Source of the DNA: an uncultured Bacteroidales bacterium
GTDB lineage: Bacteria; Bacteroidota; Bacteroidia; Bacteroidales; Paludibacteraceae
NCBI GenBank assembly: GCA_900319005.1
Contig: ONMV01000004.1
Coordinates: 1 to 64,000 of the forward strand
DNA: 64,000 nt
Direction: 5' to 3'
Position numbers and translations under genes: made by a program
Shown here: positions 57,233 to 64,000 of the stretch, in pieces
Numbering within the stretch: the first letter of the stretch is position 1
Layout: each line of letters starts with the position of its first letter
Notes under the pieces: generated by a model
What the model was told of the DNA's origin: nothing
The model's input: only the letters and a program-made list of their open reading frames with translations
The model's database searches: none

Positions 57233-59011
57233 TTATTCTTTCACTCCTTCATTCATGATTTCCGGTGCTACCATTCTCAGGAATTTATCCGGTAAAGCCA
57301 AGCGGTTCGGCCCTACAGAATGACCATATTTATTTCGTTTAAAATCTCCGTTTTCTTCTTTGCGTTCCTGACCATCGATAAACTTCGTGATCAAGTACGT
57401 ATATAATTTCTGCCAATCCGCCACGAGGTTCTCCGCTTGCGCGCAAGAATAAGAAGTAAGGAATGCGCGTGCTTCGTCATCGCTGAGTTGTGCAGCTTGT
57501 TCGTCCACTCCGGCAATCTGGGTATTGAATTTATCATCCCATTTCAGTTGTGTCTCGCGTATATGCGGGTACATGCGGCTGTACTTGGTGTACGCCCAGT
57601 TAGCGACCATGTTAAAGGTCCACCAAGCGCTGGTGGAGGAGAAGGTATAGCTGTCTCCGTTTCCTTCAGCGAAACATTCCGGGATATGGTTGATACAACT
57701 GTACATCGGTGCATAGCAGGAACAAGCGGCGTCATCTACTCCGAACCAGAAGATACCGTACGGGCTGTATGAACGCATTTGTGAGACGAAAGACCAAGCG
57801 GTTTGCTGGGTAGCTGTCGGACGTTCGTACCAGTACTGCAGCGTGTCCGCTTCATGACCGGCTTCGCTGTTTGACAGTTTGAAGCCGAGGCCGCCGTAAC
57901 GGAGTTTGCTGTTCCAAGGTCCGGCATCGGTGCCTTGGGTGATGTCAAGCGGTGTACCTTTGTACTCATCGCGCATACATTCTTTGATGTCTTGTACGGA
58001 CACTTTGCGCTCCGGAACGAACCAAAGCGGCATGTGTTCGCCTTCGTACTGTCCTTTGGTGTCGCGGAAGGTCTTGCCGGTAGCGTAGTCGAAATAGCGA
58101 TCCATGCCCGATACGAAATGGTTGAAGAACGACCAAACGCGTGCTTCGCAGACATAGAGCCCGCTAAAATCGAAGGGGTTATATGCGGCTTGGAAAGAGA
58201 AGTCTTTGTCTTCACCTTTGAAGAACTCTTTTTCGCGTGCAAAAGCGATGAGGTCTTTATCCCACATCCAATCGCCATGACAGATGCAGTTCAGTTTCTT
58301 CTGGAGGCGTTTCTGCTCTTTGGTTAGTTTGACTTTTCCTTGGGGCAGGGTAGTGATACGAGCTTGGTTGGCATGTCCGCTGATAGCGTCATCCGGGATA
58401 CGGACGGCTACCCAGTTAGCGCCTTTCTTTCCGGGACCTTTGCCAATCAGATCCATAATCCAGATCTCGTTGGGGTCACCGATGGAGAAGGATTCTCCTT
58501 CTGAGGCGTAGCCATATTCGTTCACGAGTGCGATCATGCACTCGATCGCTTCGCGTGCTGTCTTGGAACGCTCCAGCGCGATATAGATGAGGCTTCCGTA
58601 GTCCACGCCGACGGTGTCCCAGAGGGCTTCGCGTCCGCCCCAAGTGGTCTCCCCGATGGTGACTTGGTGTTCGTTCGTGTTGCCCACTACCGAATAAGTG
58701 TGTGCAATCTGAGGGATTTGTCCTAAGGGTCTTCCGGTGTCCCAGTCCTCGACATTGCGCATGGCACCTTCGGGGTGATCGGCTGCGGGAACAAAATGCA
58801 GGAAACCGAACATACCATATGAATCTGCCGCGTACGAGATGATCGTACTGCCGTCTGATGAGGCATTCTTACCAACGAGGAAGTTGGTACAAGCGGACGT
58901 TTCCAAAGGAAACGAGACCGCCATTATCATGGCTGAAAGACCGGCTACCAGTAGTCTGAAAGACCGCTTTGCTGAAAGACCGCTCACGGTGTTCGCTGAA
59001 AGGTTTGTCAT
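57233..59011 (-). CDS. C69-family dipeptidase (PepD-like), repeat-derived N-terminus
   Basis: The conserved start of the peptidase (ACTNFLVGKNASSDGSTIIS) follows the signal peptide, with Cys as the N-terminal nucleophile of the Ntn-hydrolase fold. Further motifs are VVGNTNEHQVTIGETTWGG and IGDPNEIWIMDLIGKGPG. The length of 592 residues fits C69/U34 dipeptidases. The first 25 residues (MTNLSANTVSGLSAKRSFRL) are encoded by a family E repeat, so the signal peptide has been extended by it. The ATG overlaps the glycogen synthase stop as ATGA. Confidence 0.9.
   Translation of the reverse strand: MTNLSANTVSGLSAKRSFRLLVAGLSAMIMAVSFPLETSACTNFLVGKNASSDGSTIISYAADSYGMFGFLHFVPAADHPEGAMRNVEDWDTGRPLGQIPQIAHTYSVVGNTNEHQVTIGETTWGGREALWDTVGVDYGSLIYIALERSKTAREAIECMIALVNEYGYASEGESFSIGDPNEIWIMDLIGKGPGKKGANWVAVRIPDDAISGHANQARITTLPQGKVKLTKEQKRLQKKLNCICHGDWMWDKDLIAFAREKEFFKGEDKDFSFQAAYNPFDFSGLYVCEARVWSFFNHFVSGMDRYFDYATGKTFRDTKGQYEGEHMPLWFVPERKVSVQDIKECMRDEYKGTPLDITQGTDAGPWNSKLRYGGLGFKLSNSEAGHEADTLQYWYERPTATQQTAWSFVSQMRSYSPYGIFWFGVDDAACSCYAPMYSCINHIPECFAEGNGDSYTFSSTSAWWTFNMVANWAYTKYSRMYPHIRETQLKWDDKFNTQIAGVDEQAAQLSDDEARAFLTSYSCAQAENLVADWQKLYTYLITKFIDGQERKEENGDFKRNKYGHSVGPNRLALPDKFLRMVAPEIMNEGVKE
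58930..59004. repeat. Repeat family E at the start of the C69 peptidase gene
   Basis: Units ctgaaagaccggct, ctgaaagaccgctttg and ctgaaagaccgctcac give LSANTVSGLSAKRSFRL in the N-terminal region. Confidence 0.75.
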
Positions 59012-60582
59012 AATAAACGGGGGTTTTGGAGTTCATCTATTCGGATATTCTTTTTCTTTAAAGCTATTTCATAAGCTTTGTGGTAGTATTTGAAGAAATG
59101 CTTCCATTCGGCTTTCTTGGCGATAGCTGCTGCGGCTTTGCGAGCGAGTGCTTTGTCCTCACCGCATAGACGGTCATACCGCAGCAAGGCATCGGCGATG
59201 CGGTCCGCTACCTGATCAAAATTGGAGTCATTCCGCTCAACGACCACAACGCCGTATTGGTCTTTCTGCTGCTCTGCCCAAACTCCGAAGCCTGCGAGCG
59301 AAGTGGTGATGGTAGGAACATGGAAAGCGCAGGACTCGAGCGGTGTATAACCCCACGGCTCATAGTAAGAGGGGAAAACGGTCACGTCGAGGCCCAACAG
59401 CAGGTCGTAGTATTTCATGCCAAAGAGGGGATCTTGTCCGTCGAGATAATAGGGCACAAAGACTATGCTCACCTTGCCTTTTCGAACCGGAGCACGGTCG
59501 AGATACGGAATCATGATAAAGGCAACCACTTCTTTTTCCGGTTGGTCGCTATGATAGATTTTCTGTGCGAGTTTATCCAGTGCGGCAGCGAAGACATCGA
59601 TGCCTTTGTTTTTCCATTCCTGCCGTCCGGAGATACCAACGAGTAATGCGTTTTTAGGAACGACACCTCCCAGTTGTTCGCTTGCTACCCGATGCAGGGC
59701 AGCGCGAGCTATCTCACGTTTGGTATCAAAATCCTTCCCCTTTGGAACGTACGTGGGTTCAAAGCCGTTCGGTGTGACGATGTCCACGGGTTTATCAAGG
59801 AGTTGTTTGCACTCGCGGGCGGTGATGTCGCTGACGGTTGTGAAACAATCGGCATGGTGGGCAGCTTGTTTCTCGACGGAATGCTTGGAAACCATGTTCA
59901 GTTCATATGCCATCTGGTCTCCGTTATAATTCTCGAAATAATCGTATAGCGGTTTTCCGTTTCCGGCGATGGATCGTCCAATGCTGGTAGCGTGGGTAGT
60001 GAAGAGCGTAGCAATCTGCGGACAGTGATCCTGGATATAGAATATCGAGAAAGCGGTCTGCCATTCATTGGCGTGCATGCAGAACTGGGGTACCTGTACG
60101 GCAGGGTTGATGCTGATGTTCTCTTTCTCCAAGAGCCAATTATAGAGGCTCTCCATAACCATTCCTGCAGCGTAGCCGAAGAGGCAGGACTCGTCGTAGT
60201 CGCCATAAGCGGCATGGCTCTGCACTTGGAACTTATCCCATGCCCATGCGTAAATCTCGTTTTTCTTGGGCCAAAGGGCATCGAATTGCAGGAGGATAGC
60301 TATCGGTTGTCCCGGAACATCCCATCGTCCGATACGGATGGGGATGGAAACCTCACCCCGACCCTCTCCCAAAGAGAAGGAGGAAGGATTCCATTCGGAA
60401 AGTAAACTTTTGTCTTCTTTGAAATAGATGTCACTATGATTGCCGAAGTCAGGACCGAAGAAGAATACTTTATCGGGGTGTTCGGCTTGCATGGAAGCTG
60501 CGCGTGTGCTGAGGACGGCATAGATGCCGCCTACGCGGTTGCATACTTCCCATGAGGTTTCAAAAATGTAATCCGGTTGCAT
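59008..60582 (-). CDS. Glycogen synthase, GT3-like
   Basis: The protein begins with the GT3-type signature (FETSWEVCNRVGGIYAVLST) and continues with the two Rossmann lobes, with KHSVEKQAAHHADCFTTVSD in the first. The C-terminal donor site has YYEPWGYTPLESCAFHVPTI. It extends alpha-1,4-glucan chains; this eukaryote-like synthase is the usual one in Bacteroidota. A family G repeat adds FSLGEGRGEV near residue 70. It abuts miaA and overlaps the C69 gene by 4 bp. No branching or debranching enzyme genes are nearby. Confidence 0.88.
   Translation of the reverse strand: MQPDYIFETSWEVCNRVGGIYAVLSTRAASMQAEHPDKVFFFGPDFGNHSDIYFKEDKSLLSEWNPSSFSLGEGRGEVSIPIRIGRWDVPGQPIAILLQFDALWPKKNEIYAWAWDKFQVQSHAAYGDYDESCLFGYAAGMVMESLYNWLLEKENISINPAVQVPQFCMHANEWQTAFSIFYIQDHCPQIATLFTTHATSIGRSIAGNGKPLYDYFENYNGDQMAYELNMVSKHSVEKQAAHHADCFTTVSDITARECKQLLDKPVDIVTPNGFEPTYVPKGKDFDTKREIARAALHRVASEQLGGVVPKNALLVGISGRQEWKNKGIDVFAAALDKLAQKIYHSDQPEKEVVAFIMIPYLDRAPVRKGKVSIVFVPYYLDGQDPLFGMKYYDLLLGLDVTVFPSYYEPWGYTPLESCAFHVPTITTSLAGFGVWAEQQKDQYGVVVVERNDSNFDQVADRIADALLRYDRLCGEDKALARKAAAAIAKKAEWKHFFKYYHKAYEIALKKKNIRIDELQNPRLL
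60350..60391. repeat. Repeat family G inside the glycogen synthase gene
   Basis: The accctctcccaaagagaagg-type sequence is read as SSFSLGEGRGEVS, relative to the ribD copy at 9526. The opposite strand reads LTPTLSQREGG, the well-known form of this repeat. Confidence 0.7.
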
Positions 60583-61512
60583 TTATTGTTTGAGTAATTT
60601 ATCTATTTTTTGTATGTTCGTTTGTAAATCGTCATCGGCGTTTAGCCAATTAATCTCTTTGTCTCTTCTGAACCAAGTCATTTGCCTTTTGGCATAATGG
60701 CGTGTGTTCTGCTGAATGAGTTCGATGGCGCGGTCCAAGTCGTACTCCCCGTCGAAATGAGCGAATAGTTCTTTGTAACCGACTGTTTGCAGGCTGTTGA
60801 GGTGCCTCTTTGGGTACACGCTTCGTGCTTCTTCGACCAGACCGTTCGCTATCATTAGCTTCACGCGCTCGTTTATGCGCGCGTACAAAATTTCGCGCGG
60901 GCGCTCGAGAGCTATTTTGATAATACGGAACGGTCTTTCCTTGCAAATGTTGGTTCGCAGCGAGGAATAGGGTTTGCCTGTCGTAAGGCATAGTTCCACG
61001 CAATGTGCCAGCCGTGCGGGGTTCGCTTGGTCCACTATCTGCCAGTATTCGGGATCGAGGCGTTGCACTTCGTTCTGTAGCCAAGTCAGTCCGTTTAGTT
61101 GGAACCGGGTCTGCACTTCCGAGCGAATCTGTTCCGGAACGGAGGGAAGGTCATCCAATCCTTTGCAAACCGCGTCGGCGTATAACATCGAACCTCCGGT
61201 CATAAGGACTACAGGATGTGTGGTGAATAGTTCGTCCAAGAGCACCAGAGCGTCCCTTTCGTATTGTCCGGCATTGTAGTTCTCTTCCAGATCGCGCGTA
61301 GCAACGAAGTAGTGTTTGACGCGTGCCTGCTCTTCAGCAGTCGGGGCAGCGGTACCGACAGGTATGCCTCGGAAGATTTGCCGGCTGTCACAATTGAGAA
61401 TGGGGCAATGATAGTGTTCTGCCACTTGCAGGGACAATTCAGTTTTACCGACGCCAGTAGGACCCAAGAGCAAAACCAAGGTTTTGCGATTTACCATTTG
61501 GTCATTTACCAT
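60583..61512 (-). CDS. miaA: tRNA dimethylallyltransferase
   Basis: MiaA adds a dimethylallyl group to A37 of tRNAs that read codons starting with U. The P-loop LLLGPTGVGKTELSLQ is at the N-terminus, with NCDSRQIFRGIPVGTAAPT, MTGGSMLYADAVCKGLDDLP and QNTRHYAKRQMTWFRRD following. The length of 309 residues is normal. The first codons (MVNDQMVNRK) come from a family C repeat; the second Met, at 61497, may be the original start. The stop abuts the glycogen synthase start. Confidence 0.95.
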   Translation of the reverse strand: MVNDQMVNRKTLVLLLGPTGVGKTELSLQVAEHYHCPILNCDSRQIFRGIPVGTAAPTAEEQARVKHYFVATRDLEENYNAGQYERDALVLLDELFTTHPVVLMTGGSMLYADAVCKGLDDLPSVPEQIRSEVQTRFQLNGLTWLQNEVQRLDPEYWQIVDQANPARLAHCVELCLTTGKPYSSLRTNICKERPFRIIKIALERPREILYARINERVKLMIANGLVEEARSVYPKRHLNSLQTVGYKELFAHFDGEYDLDRAIELIQQNTRHYAKRQMTWFRRDKEINWLNADDDLQTNIQKIDKLLKQ

Positions 61513-61522
61513 TTGGTTATTT
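61489..61522. repeat. Repeat family C providing the miaA start
   Basis: aaatggtaaatgacc words span the spacer and the first eight codons of miaA (MVNDQMVN). Both candidate ATGs lie in the repeat. Confidence 0.8.
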
Positions 61523-62072
61523 AAAACATTGTGCCGTCATCGAAACTGAGGTCCTGGAATCCTTCCATGTCGATGTCGTTCATGTCATACTCGTCTTTGA
61601 ACTCATCATCGAACATGAAATCATCGTCTTTTCCTTTAGCTCCGATGCCCGATAAGGGGTCTTCAGATTTGAGCTGTTTCGGTGCTTTACCGGTTGATTC
61701 GACACACTCCACGCCGTTCATTGTGCCAGCTTTGATCTCCTTCAGGCTACCAAAGAAATAGCGCTCGAACATAGGGTCGAAGATATAAATGAGGCGTTGC
61801 CCTTGTTCGCTAATGAGGTCGGAGAGGCGTGTATCGCTCATGACCATGTTATCGTACTCGAAGTTGGACTCCATCTCAACGAGTGTCACTTCCTGTCCTT
61901 TTTCCCACTCGTCGTTGCAGAGGAAGAAAGAGGTCATCTGGTCGTCGGGGTAACCGACACTTTTTAAAATAGCTTCGTGCAGTTGGAGGAAGGTAGCATC
62001 TGCGTCTGCTTCAAACACACGGCGGAAAGCCGGGTCTCCTTCTTCGCACGAAAAAGTGAATCTGTATATCAT
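61521..62072 (-). CDS. PRiA4_ORF3/IS1096-TnpR-like domain protein
   Basis: Residues 1-110 match the fold named after plasmid pRiA4b ORF-3 (RFTFSCEEGDPAFRRVFEAD, then ATFLQLHEAILKSVGYPDDQ, MTSFFLCND, LIYIFDP). The C-terminus is very acidic (GKDDDFMFDDEFKDEYDMND). Despite the 'IS1096 TnpR' name, chromosomal copies like this are widespread and no transposase is near. The function is unknown. It lies between the M28 peptidase and miaA in the same direction. Confidence 0.8.
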   Translation of the reverse strand: MIYRFTFSCEEGDPAFRRVFEADADATFLQLHEAILKSVGYPDDQMTSFFLCNDEWEKGQEVTLVEMESNFEYDNMVMSDTRLSDLISEQGQRLIYIFDPMFERYFFGSLKEIKAGTMNGVECVESTGKAPKQLKSEDPLSGIGAKGKDDDFMFDDEFKDEYDMNDIDMEGFQDLSFDDGTMF

Positions 62073-62094
62073 ATTATTGTCTATTTGTTATTCG

Positions 62095-63120
62095 TTATAA
62101 TTGGCTCATGACCACTTCTCCCACTGCCTGGAGGGTAGAAAGGCTGATGTTGGACATGTCGTCGTTTCGTGTATGCCACCAAGACGCGAATCCTGTAGCG
62201 TTACGGATGTCATAATGTATGATGTCCACGCAGGGGATTCCCGCTATGTAGTTGACGTAGTAATGGTCATCGGTGATGGGATAGGATTGCTGTTGGCTGA
62301 AGAGCGCTCCGTAACCCAGTTGTTCGGCATCTTTCCATATTTTCTGCTGGTAGTTCCGTGCGTACTGGGTGGAGTACAGTTCGCGAGGGAAGGAAGCGTC
62401 CGGTGCTCCCACCATGTCGAGGACGATGCCGAAGGAATAGACCGCTTCGCTGACAGAAGACAGACCGCCTTCAGCTGACAGACCGCTCGCTTTGCTCGCT
62501 GACAGATTTTTGGCATAGTTGGTTGCCCATAGTTGGGAACCGAGACACCAAGTATCTTCCCTCTCTATACCGGTATAGAAACGTGGCGTTCCCATGTCCT
62601 CGCAATCGAAGAGGACGATGTCCACGGGTGTGCGGAGGGTTGAATCGGCGATGAGGTCGCCTAACTGGCGAGCTACTTCGAGGAGTACTCCCACACCGCT
62701 GGCACCATCGTTAGCTCCCGGAACGTTGTAATAACGGTCGGCATAATCATCTTCTTCATCACACCACGGGCGTGTGTCATAGTGTGCGCCCAGAAGAATA
62801 CGCGGACGGGAAGCTATCTCCGGTGTGGAGAAATGCGCAATGATATTATATATCTGCTGCATGTTTCCCCTGTAATCGGGCATCTCGCCTCGCTGGAGTT
62901 CCACTTTAGCACCTTTAGCGCGCAGTTGTTGAATGAGCCAGACGGCACAGTCGTTATGTGCTTTGCTATTAGGGACACGCGGTCCGAACGCCATTTGTCC
63001 TTCTATATAGGCATAGGCGGAGTCGGAGTTGAAAGCAGGACGAGCGATGGTCTCCTGTTTCTTGCCGCAAGCGGTAAAGAGGCATATGATGCCTATTGTC
63101 AAGAATAGTTTTTTGTACAT
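62095..63120 (-). CDS. M28 family metallopeptidase / glutaminyl cyclase-like lipoprotein
   Basis: The start at 63120 gives a lipoprotein signal (LFLTIGIICLFTAC). The M28 zinc ligands are visible in LLGAHYDTRP, GANDGASGVGVLLEVAR and FDCEDMG, with a final conserved His in TDDHYYVNYIAGIPCVDIIH. Some members of this group cyclise N-terminal Gln rather than hydrolyse peptides; in Bacteroidota such an enzyme modifies exported proteins. An in-frame family E repeat encodes SASKASGLSAEGGLSSVSEA (62438-62506) in a loop. It follows prs by 20 bp. Confidence 0.88.
   Translation of the reverse strand: MYKKLFLTIGIICLFTACGKKQETIARPAFNSDSAYAYIEGQMAFGPRVPNSKAHNDCAVWLIQQLRAKGAKVELQRGEMPDYRGNMQQIYNIIAHFSTPEIASRPRILLGAHYDTRPWCDEEDDYADRYYNVPGANDGASGVGVLLEVARQLGDLIADSTLRTPVDIVLFDCEDMGTPRFYTGIEREDTWCLGSQLWATNYAKNLSASKASGLSAEGGLSSVSEAVYSFGIVLDMVGAPDASFPRELYSTQYARNYQQKIWKDAEQLGYGALFSQQQSYPITDDHYYVNYIAGIPCVDIIHYDIRNATGFASWWHTRNDDMSNISLSTLQAVGEVVMSQL
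62438..62506. repeat. Repeat family E inside the M28 peptidase gene
   Basis: Units gaccgcttcgctgacaga, gaccgccttcagctgaca and gaccgctcgctttgctcgct are read as SASKASGLSAEGGLSSVSEA. Confidence 0.85.
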
Positions 63121-63140
63121 TGTGTTTAGTCCTGTATACC

Positions 63141-64000
63141 TCATTTCATGTTTGCTTCGCTGACGGAAGTGTGGTTTTGTATAGCCAAGATCGTGTTGGC
63201 GATGGAAGTAGCGAGCGATACGATATGCAGTTTATAGCAGCGTGCGGGATCGATAGGGAGGGAGTCGGTACAAATGAGTTCTTCCAAGGCGGAGTTCTCT
63301 ATTCGTTTGCATGCCTCTCCGCTCAGCACGCCGTGTGTTACTACGGCACGAATACTCCTTGCTCCGCCTTCTTTCATCACTTCGGCAGCTTTGCAGAGCG
63401 TGCCGGCTGTATCGGCAATATCATCACAGATGACGACATCTTTTCCGTACACGTCACCGAGGACACGCATCTCCGATACTTTATTGAAGTCCGGGCGGTA
63501 TTTATAGCAGATGACCATCGGCACTTCGTGGTCGGTCATGGTGTGCAGTTTTTTCGCGAAATTGGAAGCTCTTTTAGAACCGCCGACATCCGGCGAAGCG
63601 ACAATCAGATTCTTGAGATTGAGGTCGGCGATGTACGGAGCGAGGACGTTCGAGCCGTAGATATGATCGACGGGGATATCGAAGAATCCCTGGATCTGCT
63701 CTGCGTGCAGGTCAACTGTGATGACGCGGTCCGCTCCTGCGGCTTGCAGCATGTTAGCCACGAGTTTGGCACCGATAGAGACACGTGGTTTATCCTTGCG
63801 GTCCTGACGCGCCCATCCGAAATAGGGTACAACGGCGATCACTTTGTACGCGCTTGCCCGCTTGGCGGCATCGATCATGAGGAGCAGCTCCATGAGGTTG
63901 TCGCTGGAAGGACAGGTGGGTTGTACCAGATAAACGGATTGTCCTCGAACGGACTCTTCGAAATACGTACAGAACTCTCCATCAGAGAACCGATCAATGT
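63141..64000 (-). CDS. prs: Ribose-phosphate pyrophosphokinase (partial)
   Basis: Prs makes PRPP from ribose-5-phosphate and ATP for nucleotide, His and Trp synthesis. The frame is open to the right window edge (IDRFSDGEFCTYFEESVRGQ, then LVQPTCPSSDNLMELLLMID), so the N-terminal 25-30 residues are outside; the Met at 63893 is internal. Visible motifs are YFGWARQDRKDKPRVSI, VDLHAEQIQGFFDIPVDHIY, the VVSPDVGG-type segment (SPDVGGSKRASNFAKKL) and the PRPP loop VVICDDIADTAGTL. It heads the minus-strand run that ends with the AsmA-like gene. Confidence 0.95.
   Translation of the reverse strand, partial: IDRFSDGEFCTYFEESVRGQSVYLVQPTCPSSDNLMELLLMIDAAKRASAYKVIAVVPYFGWARQDRKDKPRVSIGAKLVANMLQAAGADRVITVDLHAEQIQGFFDIPVDHIYGSNVLAPYIADLNLKNLIVASPDVGGSKRASNFAKKLHTMTDHEVPMVICYKYRPDFNKVSEMRVLGDVYGKDVVICDDIADTAGTLCKAAEVMKEGGARSIRAVVTHGVLSGEACKRIENSALEELICTDSLPIDPARCYKLHIVSLATSIANTILAIQNHTSVSEANMK

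Noticed and set aside
61521..62072. Possible transposon passenger because of the IS1096-TnpR-like domain
   Set aside because: No transposase, inverted repeats or target duplication are near; chromosomal copies of this domain are common.

Overview
The window looks like chromosome from a member of the order Bacteroidales (Bacteroidota). The evidence is: at least fourteen promoters of the Bacteroidota type (a TTTG-like -33 box, 19-20 bp, then TAnnTTTG); genes without strong Shine-Dalgarno sites; a TonB-dependent receptor behind a TPP riboswitch; a GT3-type glycogen synthase; an IleS of the long, eukaryote-like kind; Bacteroidota-type TPR/HTH lipoprotein regulators; and surface proteins whose C-termini look like type IX secretion (T9SS) sorting domains. 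No phage, complete insertion sequence, CRISPR array or rRNA is present.

Layout. 1-6.4 kb (minus): secreted and outer-membrane proteins, one split by a frameshift. 6.4-8.1 kb: a TPR lipoprotein/membrane regulator. 8.0-18.2 kb: housekeeping genes (recX, prmC; then ribD, two SurA-like chaperones, an OstA/LptA-like protein, dnaG, a radical SAM protein, a glycosyltransferase). 18.2-19.8 kb: tRNA-Glu, rpsT and an AraC-type regulator. 19.8-28.6 kb (minus): rfbB, birA, dacB, a fused NfnA-NfnB-like oxidoreductase, deoC, psd, an SRPBCC protein and small membrane proteins. 28.8-29.35 kb: a gene-free region with two covarying hairpin repeats and an 11-bp tandem array. 29.4-34.5 kb: M13 peptidase, barrel protein, TPP riboswitch and thiamine-type TonB receptor. 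34.6-45.6 kb: an accessory surface-protein region with a structured leader, a giant repeat protein broken by a 35-bp duplication, an antitoxin with a gutted YoeB-like toxin, and two secreted proteins each followed by a tiny peptide gene of one shared family. 45.8-64 kb: M3 peptidase, an AAA/DUF4143 ATPase, then a long minus-strand run (prs, M28 peptidase, miaA, glycogen synthase, C69 peptidase, ileS, lipocalin-like lipoprotein, AsmA-like protein).

The most unusual signal is spread over the whole window: several unrelated families of short repeats, many with a strict 7-bp period. They fill spacers between co-directional genes and also sit in frame inside conserved genes (prmC, ribD, birA, the Nfn fusion, ileS, the AsmA-like gene, a glycosyltransferase and others). 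Several gene starts and stops lie inside these repeats; for example, the dacB stop and birA start share one heptad array. Three spacers carry an identical 37-bp core within 0-3 bp of the stop codon of three unrelated genes. Homology calls below come from reading motifs; no database search was run.
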